Origin: Trichobilharzia szidati
Lineage: Eukaryota > Platyhelminthes > Trematoda > Strigeidida > Schistosomatidae
DNA length: 64,000 nucleotides
Direction of reading: 5' to 3'
Assembly: GCA_944472155.2 (NCBI GenBank)
Contig: OX235272.1
Coordinates: 87,922,020 to 87,986,019, forward strand
The notes beneath the pieces were generated by a model that had not been told where the DNA came from, searched no databases, and saw only the letters and a list, made by a program, of their open reading frames with translations. The translations under genes and the position numbers were made by a program. Within the stretch, counting starts at the first letter, position 1; every line of letters starts with the position of its first letter. Positions 32,880-42,596 of this stretch are shown piece after piece.

Positions 32880-33770
32880 AATAAGTGTTGAAGTGCGAAA
32901 CAAAGACATAAGTCAAATTGAAAGGCTTCATCGAAGATCAAAACTAGAATGGAGATCAATAAATCAAAGAAGGGAGAAAAAAGGACATATGTCCTCGTAT
33001 CAAAACAAAGTTTACTAAAGAAGAACTAGTGAGGTAACGAATTGTTTTTGACATTATAAAGTTGATTTAAACTTCCTAATCGTTCGGGATTATACAAACT
33101 TTAGGATACGCCCAAAACACATTTTATGGATAGATTTAAACGAGGTGTAAACATCAATTTTATGTTCTGTCTCTATAATATATTTCTCAATGAAAAAAGC
33201 TATACCATCCATTCTCACCAGTAATGGGCTCAATTTAACTTCTGAATCGCTAACCTGCAGAGATCAACGAGTCCTCTTTATGTTTGCTTGATCACACGTA
33301 AATTTAAATTAGTAGATACAGTGGGATGTGACAACATCTTCCATATGTTGTAAAAGCTTAGATAGATATATTGGCTTCACATTCTTAATTATCCGGTTCT
33401 TAGCTACACAAGAAGTCAATCTTTGTCAAGTTACCAAGCGTCTGTGGTTACTCATGTATGGTAGCTTGACATATACATCCTTCTTAGTGGCAAGTTGAAG
33501 AGTAGGTCCTGGTGTTCTAACCGCTCCTTATGAACTCTTGATGATTATTTTCAACTAGAGTTTCTATCAGTATTTCTCCCTCATCTTCAAGTACATCCCA
33601 TATGCATATTCGCTGAATCCTGACAAAGATGCCCTTTTATACTGAACAAGAGAGAAACTGTGGTAATTAACATACTGTCCCGTCCATGTAGGTTTTCTAT
33701 AAATATATTGTTGTATTGATCCATAAGGTCAAAGACGAAGCAATCTATCCAGGAAAGATAAACAACTATC
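32880..33770 (-). mobile_element. Penelope-like element: RT C-terminus plus GIY-YIG endonuclease, decayed
   Basis: Minus strand: YIYRKPTWTGQYVNYHSF near 33710-33655, then KKDVYVKLPYM near 33480, then an endonuclease remnant SHCIY-stop-FKFTC near 33320, continuing TEHKIDVYTSFKSIHKM and GRILKFV near 33150-33080 and QKQFVTSLVL near 33040. Same family as 44.5 kb (SIYRKPTWTGQYLNFHSF; GRLLKYAEA). HH2 SINE sequence flanks it on both sides. Confidence 0.75.
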
Positions 33771-33774
33771 TTTC

Positions 33775-34265
33775 ATTCAAGTATTGGTTTGTAGGGATTT
33801 TGTTTGGTTGGTTGGAGGACCTGCTGCTTACAAGGCGAGCCCGTAGACCATAAAGCCACTGGGACCCGATTCAATGGCCAGTCCATGAATTCTAACTTCT
33901 CCCAGTTCACGACATTGTGCGACCACTTAGTAATGTCTTTGATGAGTAAATTTCCTCATATTAGACCTGCTGTACCCTACTGGTCACGGCTTCCCAATAG
34001 AACCCCAGGTAACTGCCTGGGTCGCGTTGTTGTGAGTTAGCAGAAGTCGGAATTCATGAGCCATTGGGTGGCTTAGTGGTCTATGAACTCGCTAGCCTTG
34101 TTAGCAGAAGGTCCTGCGTTCGAACCTTGGTGGCAGGTGAAGAGTTCCAAAATAGAACGGATAAAACAGCTGTCCAGTACTCCAGTGTTGATTTTCAATG
34201 GTTTTCTAACCGATTTCAGCTCGTGATGAAATCCTCCAACCAATTATCTTCCTCTCCCACAGATG
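33775..34265. mobile_element. Hammerhead SINE HH2, head-to-head pair
   Basis: The left minus arm starts with the element end ATTCAAGTATTGGTTTGTAG at 33775 but lacks its hammerhead segment. The tRNA-like head complement is at 33845-33865. The right plus arm (about 34040-34265) has GGTGGCTTAGTGGTCTATGA, the B box GCGTTCGAACC and a damaged hammerhead (GAACGGATAAAACAGC-TGTC). Between them lies the 5' block with CTGGTCACGGCTTCCC. Confidence 0.7.
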
Positions 34266-34539
34266 TAATTCATATGCTATTTCTCACTTGATTCAATCAA
34301 TCTAAACCTGAAGAGGCAGAAGTAAGATTGTCAATTGTGATTAAACTTCTTATTGAAAATTTAAAGCAACAGCTCATCACGTCTTTAAAACCAAATTATT
34401 CATTCACGTAAAACTGAGTAGTACAAATATCAAAGTAAATTAACGAAAAACAATCTACTCAAAGCTATAAATTGTGGATGACAACAGATATAGGGGTGAA
34501 GGTAATGATCCTGTCAAATAAGGAATAGGATTTTTTCAC

Positions 34540-34925
34540 GTTTGATGACGGATTGATGTCAGTTAGAGAACCACCGAAAACCAGCAGGGATTACTGAACA
34601 GCTGTCTCGTCTTAGTTAAAGACTCATACGCAGTACACAACCACAGGTGTTCGAGCCCTCGACCTCCCAGTTATAAGAAAAGTTCGTAGACTGTTTAGTC
34701 ACTGGGACCCGATTCAGAGGACCATGAATTCCAGCTTATACACGTTTTTGGTTTCAGCGCGACCACAAGTCAATGTGATCGGCGAGTATTTGTCCTCACT
34801 CCCAACCAGATGGACTCCACTGGTTATGACTTCTCATTAGAACTCCAAGCAGCCTCATCCCACAGCCAGTCACTAGTGAGAATCAGATTAATTTTCAAGG
34901 ATCAGTTTGTAGGAAATTTGTTAAT
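34540..34925 (-). mobile_element. Hammerhead SINE HH2, full-length minus copy
   Basis: The best copy for seeing the whole unit (about 385 bp): 5' block near 34925-34800 (complement of CTCACTCCCAACCAGATGGA), GGTCGCGCTGAAACC, the tRNA-like head (complement of GTTTAGTCACTGGGAC and GTTCGAGCCCTC), the hammerhead on 34597-34640 with GTACTG stem I, AGCT stem III, but CGTATGA and GAGA in the core, then the tail. Confidence 0.7.
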
Positions 34926-34929
34926 TTTA

Positions 34930-35335
34930 AGTCTTACAACGGATTGATATGGGCGCGTACTGCTGACGAGTCTCAAACTAGGACATAGTGGTGGCCCGGT
35001 GTAACAACAGAAGACAAGGGCCAGGCAACAGATCGTTTATTACGAAAAATCAACAAGTATTTATAGATTTTTATGTACATTATTGTAGGTCAATGTTAGT
35101 AGAAAATACAGTCTGTTGATTGGTTGTTTCTCACGCAAAGTTGACCTTGCATATCTTGTGGCTCTGTCAGTTCATCTATATGTTAACTGCATCCGCCTGT
35201 CCACCTTGACCTTTGACCTCAATTACTGTCAACCAATTTGGCTAGCGACCATCTCTCACCACACCGGTACCACCTGATGTTCAGTGGTTCTCCAGTTGTT
35301 ATCAATCCACCAGCAAAACTTAAACATATCGAATT
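34930..35335 (+). mobile_element. Hammerhead SINE HH2 fragment split by an LTR
   Basis: 34951-34984 holds GCGTACTG stem I, an intact CTGACGA box (34963-34969), and stem II ending in GGAC at 34981-34984, where the LTR interrupts it. The HH2 tail resumes at 35273 (CTGATGTTCAGTGGTTCTCC). Before interruption this was probably one of the better ribozymes of the family. Confidence 0.7.
34989..35272 (-). mobile_element. Solo LTR-like element, 284 bp
   Basis: The ends are inverted (TGGTGGCCCGGTGT / ACACCGGTACCA) and run TG...CA. On the minus strand CTATAAATACTTG is followed about 20 bases on by AATAAAC, a promoter and poly(A) pairing expected of an LTR. It interrupts the HH2 hammerhead. No clear target duplication is left. 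Could also be a non-autonomous inverted-repeat element. Confidence 0.5.
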
Positions 35336-35739
35336 ATTACTTACTAACTCTTGGAAATAAAGAATTTCAAAATGTAATTGACATATCTGTTATAATGAAT
35401 ATGCTATTCATTTGTGTATGTATATGATACCTAAATATTTTTGTACCACAAGTGTAGCGTATGGAACTAGGTCTACCTGTAACATCATACATCACTTTTT
35501 GTTTAAGTTGGTGACTACGCTAACAACTAGGGATATAATACAGGGATTTGTTTGTCATGGAAAATTAGTCAGAATATTTTGAGTTGTCAACGTTTTAGAA
35601 ATTTCTACTGAGAGGAATCCAAACAAACTAATTACTGATATGTCATGTCGAATTTCAAATACATTATGTTATGATGTCATCACTTTTATATTTCGCAATA
35701 ACACTGAGATTGAAATAGGGACTCCGAGTTAGACACAGA
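35336..35739. other. No recognisable feature
   Basis: AT-rich. Nothing recognised. Confidence 0.4.
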
Positions 35740-35754
35740 TGCGCTGATCACAAA

Positions 35755-36060
35755 TACCGCTTGACTGTGCCAACAACATTATACAACAGCTACCTGTTCC
35801 CAAAGCCCACCCTACGTAAGCGAGCATACACAACGACGTGAGTCGAAAAGTATATTCCAGTATCAGTCAAGGTTTATTTTACACAACAATGTATGATTTA
35901 AAAAATCACCAAGCATAAATCAGTCGGCTGGCCTATAATCATGATCAATAGAATAATGGGCATTATTTTACGGAGGCCGATGCTGAATGGCTTACTTCCA
36001 GACTGAGCGTCGATCACTTACGTTGGCCGACTTTGATTGGTTTATTTACAGACTGACCTT
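35755..36060 (-). mobile_element. Possible LTR (low confidence)
   Basis: On the minus strand GTAAAATAAACCTTGACTG contains a poly(A) signal and the putative 3' end reads AATGTTGTTGGCACA at 35755-35770. The 5' boundary is uncertain and no coding is attached. Confidence 0.25.
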
Positions 36061-36844
36061 GATCGCCATATCACTAATAAAGGACAATCCTATGTTTATC
36101 TGTCTACCTATTATATTACTTTTAAGACCGTCCCATATGTCATCTGTTACAGACCCAACAAGCCAGTAGGATTCGATCACTTCAAATATCTTACATAGAC
36201 CACTTTTATTAAACTTAGTGAATTTCAAATCGTTTGTTTTTACCCAACATAAATGACCTTTGTAGTCTTTCCCAGCATATCAGCTCTCAGAACGGATCTT
36301 TAGGTTCAAAATGACCGTTTCTGAGTTCAATCCTAAGACGGAATACTTCCATACACTGATAGGCAAGTACATCTGAAGAATGGGACTAAGCGATTTGTAA
36401 ACCGAGTCACTGCATACATCAAACAACAATAACTCATACTTGTTTGGGTTTTCAACTGAAATCGGCAAACATAAAACTGACAAATACAAAAATACAAAGG
36501 GATATGATAAGGTTTATTTCTAAACATATTATTCAGCATACTAGAATTCAAAAACTCATGAAAAAACTAGAATAATAATGATGATCAATGTGCATAATAT
36601 TCATCCTATTTTATGTTGATTATGGGCAGACAATTATATATATGCATATTGTGAATCAGATAGCCTGTTGATTCATCAAAGAGTACAGGAGACAAACATT
36701 GAGAAAATGAATATTCTCATTGATTTATGCGTCCATTAATGATGGTAGAAACGTTGATTACAGTACAGTTGAACAATAGGTGTACGTGAACGAAAGAAGG
36801 GATGAAAAATTCTTCTCCAAATAACATATGGTAATAATTATATG
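36061..36844. other. No recognisable gene
   Basis: ORFs of 60-72 codons on both strands without motifs. Possibly low-copy DNA. Confidence 0.3.
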
Positions 36845-37045
36845 ACTGGAGACAACCGAAATGAAGCTTGGACCTGGATTTAATGCTTGTTGACGTTCAC
36901 CAGTTAGTCATTGTTGTTAGTGCAGACTAAAATCTATCAGTTGAGTTTACGAAGTGTCTACTATGCTAGGTGGCTCACCTTCACGATGCACTCTGAATTG
37001 TTTTTAATAGATGGTTGGAGGCAATCGGCAGTAGACTAGGGAAAA
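36845..37045 (-). mobile_element. Hammerhead SINE family HH3, 3' half only
   Basis: Matches the HH3 tail (complement of GTGCAGACTAAAATCTATCA, AGGTGGCTCACCTTCACGAT, GTTGGAGGCAATCGGCAGTA) and stops at the stem III region of the ribozyme (AGACTAGGGAAAATAC, about 37030). The tRNA-like head and core are absent. Confidence 0.65.
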
Positions 37046-37084
37046 TACATCGTCTTGTCGTTTAAAATGTATTCCATAATTATG

Positions 37085-37560
37085 AATTATTATTATTGTC
37101 TTGGATTTCAAGTGGAACATAGAGTTTCAACAGCACATCACCGTGTCTCCTGCATTCCTCTTTAGCTAGCACCATGAAAGAGGTGACCTTCCTCAAGTTT
37201 CTCTTGTTCATGGTAATTCGTGTTTACTGTCGTTTGTTAAGTATCTTCATCACTTCATTCTCCTCTGTGTTCATTCGAAGTTCTGTCTTCAATGCCTCCC
37301 TCTCCCCGGAAGTTTTTGCTTTTCGCCTGTAAGTATTCGAGTTTGTCTGACACTGGACATACATTGTCCACAAAATCCAAGTCTTCTAGTCTTTTTATCG
37401 GTCCTACGTAATCCTGTCTTTTCGCTGCACACAGTCTTCTACATAATCCAGTCAACCAGTTATGATTATCATCGGTGACAGTAGGCAACCTCGTCTCACT
37501 CCTGTCTTCACTTAAGAAGCATCGCTAAGTTTCCAGTTGTGGATCCCTTGACATGTGATC
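37085..37560 (-). mobile_element. RTE LINE fragment, internally deleted
   Basis: The 3' end is at 37085 (complement of ACTTGAAATCCAAGACAATA). The minus ORF 37488-37255 encodes KRLEDLDFVDNVCPVSDKLE then LQAKSKNFRGEGG, the RT palm (FADD reads FVDN) and following domain. Most of the C-terminal domain is deleted. Its upper part lies in the tandem duplication. Confidence 0.7.
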
Positions 37561-37834
37561 CTAACCAGCTATGCTTTTCTCCGTTTTCTTCAAAAAATCC
37601 ATAGTGGTACATTGAATCCTATTTGAAAATAAGCGTGAATATAAACTGCAATTCAGAGATGAAATCGTATAGCTGAAACAGCATAAAATAGAGTAGATAA
37701 TACATATTTTGATAGATAGAAAATAAGGTAGTTCAGTATTTAAGCAGGCCACCAGTAGAACACGTTATTGTTCAAGCATTCAACTCCAGTAAAATCCTAC
37801 TCATGGAAATAATTATACTCCCTACTAGTGACTG

Positions 37835-38030
37835 ACTCGGTACAGCATCGACTTCCTGGTCTTCTAATGAGAAGTTATGACATGTGAAGTTTAACAAGTT
37901 GGGTTTCGGGACGGATACTCACTGGCTATAGCACTATATGACGTGAAAGACCAGAAGTTAGAGGTCCTAGGTTTCAGATTACGACGAAGTAGCTGTCCAA
38001 TGAAAATTTGCTTAAGGACAGTCAAATCCA
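37835..38030 (+). mobile_element. HH2 SINE remnant in duplication unit 1
   Basis: 5' block CTACTAGTGACTGACTCGG, then CTTCTAATGAGAAGTTATGA and GGATACTCACTGGCTATAGC as in full-length HH2, then GAGGTCCTAGGTTTCAGA and GTAGCTGTCC. The hammerhead core is deleted. Its twin in unit 2 is at 38895-39140. Confidence 0.55.
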
Positions 38031-38335
38031 CGCAAGCTAACAATTGTAAAATAATAAACAAATAATGATTACAACAATAATTACATAATCCAGTCAACCA
38101 GAGTTATGAATGCCATCAGTGGTAATAGGCAACCTTCGACTTACTCATGTCTTCACTTCAGGGCCATTTATAAGTTTTCTGTTGTGGATCAGTTGGCATG
38201 TGGTTCTAACCAGCTATAATTTTCTCCGTTTTCTTCTAGAAATCTATAGTGGTACACTGAATCCTATTTGAAAATATAAATGAAACTATATGGCTGAAAC
38301 GGCATGAAACAGAGTAGATAATACATATAATTTGA

Positions 38336-38759
38336 TTGGACACTGGTATCTAGTGTGATGTGTCTGGCTAGTCCTTTGTTTGGTGCAGACTGAATTCACT
38401 CATTCAGCTTTGCAATGTGGTCACCATTCTAGGTAGCTCGCCATCACAGTCCACATTAATTTGATGACGGTTGGATGCAATCGGCAGGAAGCACTAGACC
38501 TAGGTTTCGTGCTATTCGGCGCTCTTCAGCAAGGCATACCTGCAAACTTGAAGTATCCAATACAGTCCTACAGGAGGTCAGCAGCGAGCCTGAATAACTC
38601 AGTGGTAACGTCTCTGACTGCAATACTCATTGAGTAACGCGGGTTCGAATCTCAGAAGTGACATGAGTTCCTTCAAAGTTGCAGATAAGCCTTTCTGACG
38701 AGTGCTAAATAGCACGAAACCTAGGTCCAAGGCTTCGTGCCAATTGCCACGAACCATCT
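38336..38759. mobile_element. Hammerhead SINE HH3 head-to-head pair inserted with about 20-bp target duplication
   Basis: TAGATAATACATATAATTTGA (38315-38335) is repeated as TAGATAATACATAATTTGA (38760-38778); unit 1 has the site once (37694-37712), giving an empty-site comparison. The left minus copy (38336-38540) has the tail and a hammerhead on 38488-38540. The right plus copy (about 38575-38759) has the tRNA-like head (CTCAGTGGTAACG; GGTTCGAATCTC) and the near-intact ribozyme 38687-38735. Confidence 0.85.
38687..38735 (+). ncRNA. Near-intact hammerhead ribozyme (HH3)
   Basis: Stem I AAGCCTT (38687-38693) with AAGGCTT (38729-38735), one T/C mismatch next to the core; CTGACGA 38695-38701; stem II GTGCT (38702-38706) with AGCAC (38711-38715) and an AAAT loop; GAAA 38716-38719; stem III CCTAGG palindrome within 38719-38726; GTC cleavage triplet ending at 38727. 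Very short stem III hammerheads are known to work best as dimers, so cleavage of a tandem or dimeric transcript is expected rather than of one monomer. Confidence 0.75.
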
Positions 38760-38894
38760 TAGATAATACATAATTTGACGGATAGAAAATAGGGTAGTCC
38801 AGTATTTAAGCAGACCACTAGTAGAACACGTTAATATTCAAGCGTTCAACTCCGGTAAAATCCTACGCATGGAAATAAATCTCCTCCACTTTAA

Positions 38895-39140
38895 TGACTG
38901 ACTCTGTGTTTAATCGACTTTTTTGGTGTACAAATGAAAATTTACGATAGGTGGATATTATCAAGTCTGGTTTCAGGATGGATACTCACCGAAGGTATTG
39001 ACAGGTTATAGTACTATGTGACTTGAAATACCAGAAGTTAGAAGTCCTTAGTTTCAAACCATGATGAAGTAGCTGTCCAACACTCCCTGGTTATCAGTGG
39101 TTCCTTGAAGTTGGTTCTCAATGAAAATTTACTTAAGAAC
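38895..39140 (+). mobile_element. HH2 SINE remnant in duplication unit 2
   Basis: Parallel to 37835-38030 but longer at the 3' side: GTAGCTGTCCAACACTCCCT then GGTTATCAGTGGTTCCTTGA, the HH2 tail. The ribozyme core is deleted in both units, so that loss predates the duplication. Confidence 0.6.
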
Positions 39141-39185
39141 AGTCAAATCCGTGCAAGCGAACACTTGTAAAATAAAAAAGTAATA

Positions 39186-39589
39186 GTTACGATGGGAAGT
39201 TTTATTTTTACACTTTTGGAAACTAAGTATCAATCTCTTCGGGACTGGAAACTGAGTTGAGTAGTTTATCGTCTTTTTTTTCTTGTCCTCCTGTCATTTA
39301 ACTTTACAGGGCATAAATACTAAGAGATGAAAGTTCTAGTAATAACATTTATCCAAAAAGTAGATAAAACTCACTCAGAACCTTTTGGTGTTTTTATTTC
39401 GAAATTATGATATCTCCATAAAACAAAAGCATCAAACCACACACAATCGCCTTCATTCATCTTTAGTTAGGCATTACATATCAACGACTCCATTTCGAAA
39501 TAAGAAGCAGCTATATGAGATATGCTGTCCATTGCTATAATACTGAGTTACAAATAAACTATACGAACAAACACTAACCAAAAGATTTA
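39186..39589. other. No recognisable feature
   Basis: AT-rich. Nothing recognised. Confidence 0.4.
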
Positions 39590-40225
39590 TAGTTGACAAC
39601 GAACAAGTTGTCTAAAGAGGCGGGCAGCAAAAACAAGTATTCAGAAGATATAGGTAAGGAAGTACCAAACACTATCAACGAGATAAATTTGAAGAAAGCC
39701 ATTTCTTCCACTCACCTGGTTAGCTTCGTTTCAACTACAGGCGGATGGTACATGTGAGGATGTCAAAGACAGGGATGCACTACGCACAAGGAACAAGATC
39801 CGGATTTTCATCACAAATGTTAAATATTTTTGCTTCTCTATAGTTTACTGAATTTGAGCGTCACCAAAATGCATTCCTAACAGACAACTGCAGACTTCTA
39901 CCAGCAGCTACCTTCTCTCCCTCGATACTGAAGACTAGATAGTCATCTAGAGTACATAAGCAACAAGGAGCCCGGAGGATGAACCAAACACGAACCTGTT
40001 ACCCGACGAATATGCTGAAGGAGATGAAAATGTACCTTTTATTGACATGGCGCACCAGATCGAAACAACGAGTTGGGCGTAAGTCCAAGGGTCACATGGA
40101 GGAGATGAGAGATTATTATCAATCCTAGAAGCAGTTAAAGACTAATACAGAGAACAGGATAAATGGGAGATGTATTGTTGAAGCCCTAGCTTTCACTGGG
40201 AACCCGAGGAAATAATATTAACAAT
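39590..40225 (+). mobile_element. RTE LINE 3' part, decayed
   Basis: NKLSKEAGSKNKYSED near 39600, CATTTCTTCCACTCACCTGG, RNKIRIFITNVKYF near 39795, then the C-terminal region in broken frames and a 3' end GTTGAAGCCCTAGCTTTCAC near 40173 with an AATAATATTAAC tail. Confidence 0.75.
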
Positions 40226-40514
40226 AATAATATTATTTCACCTAATTCTGAACACAGTGAAACAAATTATACCAAAACAGTGGTCTTGCGAATTATTCTG
40301 ATCTATTACAAAATAGGGTAGGCATAAGACACTAAATTCTAAGTTAATGACTCATCCACAACACACTAGCCTTGTGACTTGATCGTTCACAATCTTAATT
40401 CATCCCTTTTACCGTAGAAAGCCCTAAAGATTGAATGAACAGGTGAACCCATTTCACATTTACGTCTTTTCTTTAATTTAAAATTTATGTTGATATTATT
40501 TCCATGAAAAACTC
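40226..40514. other. No recognisable feature
   Basis: AT-rich. Nothing recognised. Confidence 0.4.
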
Positions 40515-41760
40515 CCATCCACACATATAAAAAAAGAAAACAGAAAGATTGAGCGAAGAAATATTTACTTTTCAATTAGATCCTCATCTCTATATGGCTC
40601 TACTCTAATGTATATAGAATTATTATTGCAATACACAACAGTTTACCAAACAAGTGGCACTGATATGTTTGTTAACAATAATCAAAAAGTGTCAAAATGT
40701 CAATGGGTTGATAATTAACGAAGAAAATCAATACACATTTAAAAGGTAGAAATGGTTAGAATAAATTAATTTTACAAGGATAACATGTAATTAAAGATGA
40801 AGTATTCCGAAAAATAATAAAATAATCTGGACAATTATAATTTTTATAGTTTTTAATGGTTTAGGGGGAGGGGGGCGACGTAGTCCTGTTTATGCATTCT
40901 TGTAACAGTGGCCACAGTAAGGAAAGTGGCTGTACAAATTTCTACTAAACACACATGTTTAGCTTCTTCAAGTGGATTCCTATTGCTTCAGCTGTCTGTA
41001 GAAGACGAACTCGTTGAGCAAAATTAAGATTAGTTGGAATGCGATAAATAATTTCAAATGCAGTATTAACATCAACCTTATGCTCAGTATCAACAAGGTG
41101 TGCTAAAATAGAGCTACGAATAGATCTTGTTTGTCCCTTGCTTAACCATGTTGGATGATGTTCGGAAATACGATGATGAACCTGCCTAATTGTACGCCCA
41201 ATGTAGCTGGCTCCACAGCTGCAGTCAAACTGGTAGATACACATAGAAGAGGCAAATTTAGGTAGTTTATCCTTATTTCTCGAACATAGAATAGGGGTGA
41301 CTGTGAAGAGACAAAGTACCTCTGCTGCATGATAAGCTCTTTTAACTGCATTCTTCAGGCGCTATGTTATGATTTCGCTAATGTTGTCACCGGGGAACTG
41401 CAATTTTATGAACATTGGTTCTTTTCAGAACTGTTGCCATACTGACTGTCCTTGGTGCTAAATTCATATTCTTCTCAATGAATTTATCTAGATAACCATT
41501 TTTTCTAAGTTATTGTCTAATCGTTTTAAGCTCCTCATTGAGGCAGTCGTCTGAACAGATTAACCCACTGACATTTTGACTGACACTGTTTAATTATTGT
41601 TAACAAACAAATCGCCACTTGTTTGGTAAACTGTTGTGTATTGTAATAAAAATGCTATGGATATATATTAGAGTACAGCCAGAGATGAGGATCTAATTGA
41701 AATGTAAACATTTCTTCGCTCAATCTTTCTGTTTTCTAAATGTTTAAATGGATTTTTTTC
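40515..41760 (-). mobile_element. Penelope-like element with inverted terminal arms; intact endonuclease
   Basis: Arms 40515-40690 and 41590-41760 are reverse complements (AAAACAGAAAGATTGAGCGA at 40526 and its complement ending at 41755; both contain the TTTACCAAACAAGTGGC block). Between them, on the minus strand, lie the RT C-terminus (LNEELKTIRQ, LRKNGYLDKFIEKNM, near 41540-41460) in broken frames and the endonuclease. The active-site half of the RT is missing. Confidence 0.85.
40945..41244 (-). CDS. PLE GIY-YIG endonuclease domain, intact open frame
   Basis: A 99-aa frame with IYQFDCSCGASYIGRTIRQV (GIY-YIG core, including the CxCG pair typical of this PLE group), HHPTWLSKG, RSSILAHLVDTEHKVDV, FEIIYRIPTNL and LLQTAEAIGIHLKKLN. 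The nuclease makes the nick at the insertion site for reverse transcription. It is the C-terminal domain of a larger RT-endonuclease protein; the start used is internal (the frame continues upstream). Probably a relic despite the open frame, since the RT part is broken. Confidence 0.75.
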   Translation of the reverse strand: MCIYQFDCSCGASYIGRTIRQVHHRISEHHPTWLSKGQTRSIRSSILAHLVDTEHKVDVNTAFEIIYRIPTNLNFAQRVRLLQTAEAIGIHLKKLNMCV

Positions 41761-41764
41761 TATT

Positions 41765-42370
41765 TAAGAAAGGAAACGCGACAACTAGTTCAGTGAAGAG
41801 GCTCTCTAAGGCGAATTCATTTTCTCTCACTGCAAAATCACATTTCTAAACAATCTTTTTCATGAAAAAGGCTTGTAACACAAGTCAGGAGTTGTCATAG
41901 TCATAGTTGCTAATACTGGCCAATGCATAAGAGCAGTTGAATAAGTGTATATGAGTTACACAAAAAGATGAATAATTTAGTGAATGAATTGTAATCGCGA
42001 TGCATATATAGAAATGAAAGGGAGTATGGAATTATGTGTAATAGTTTTAGAGAAATACAAGAGTTATAAAGAGTCAAAAAAACAAACAACAGACAAACTG
42101 AAAGCAAGAGTAAGCGGAAAGCAACAAGATTGTTAACATGGTAGTTACCAGAAGTGGTTGAATAATTTCCTTTTCTATGGGCGGAAATCGTCAATCCTCT
42201 GTGTAGCCTAATTTTGATTTCAAGCCTATAATAATCACAGTAAGCACGGCAGGTTATGTGTGGGGCTAACAACTTTACGCCATAAAAAGCTACCGCTGTT
42301 ACAGAAACTTCAAAGCGTATGCAGGTCCATGTTCTCCTCGTAACTCGAAGGCATATATATATATATATTC
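41765..42370 (-). mobile_element. PLE 3' end, 5'-truncated at the endonuclease end
   Basis: Left end GTTCAGTGAAGAGGCTCTCT then GGCGAATTCATTTTC (41791-41825) matches the terminal arm of the unit at 42.6 kb. Inside, AATACAAGAGTTATAAAGAG matches its 3' untranslated part, and a minus-strand remnant near 42180 (EKEIIQPLL) matches the end of its endonuclease. The right edge is a TA microsatellite (42351-42369). Confidence 0.55.
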
Positions 42371-42596
42371 CTGGATTCATTTTAGTGTTGGGAAATGAAC
42401 CCAGGCAGCTCTGTATATTTTTCTAGGTTACAAGCAATGCATGATACAAGCACATTTGCAACAAGCCCCAAACTTTTATCAACAGCTGTCTTCGCTGGCT
42501 CCCTACTGAAGATCAGATAGCTGGCCAGGAAACAAATTAGAAACAAGAATCTCTGGGAGGGAACCATTCAAGAACCTATTGATAAACAAGCATTTC

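Larger units (their letters stand above)
37440..39185. repeat. Tandem segmental duplication (units 37440-38085 and 38086-39185)
   Basis: Both units start at CATAATCCAGTCAACCAG and run in parallel through AACCAGCTAT..TTTTCTCCGT, GAATCCTATTTGAAAAT, GAGTAGATAATACATAT, GTAGAACACGTTA and ACAGTCAAATCC. They differ at many positions, so the duplication is old. Unit 2 is longer because of a 424-bp HH3 insertion at 38336-38759. Confidence 0.8.

Noticed and set aside
41910..42380. 156-aa minus-strand ORF
   Set aside because: The frame differs from the endonuclease remnant in the same place; low-complexity leucine/tyrosine-rich translation of AT-rich PLE 3' flank.
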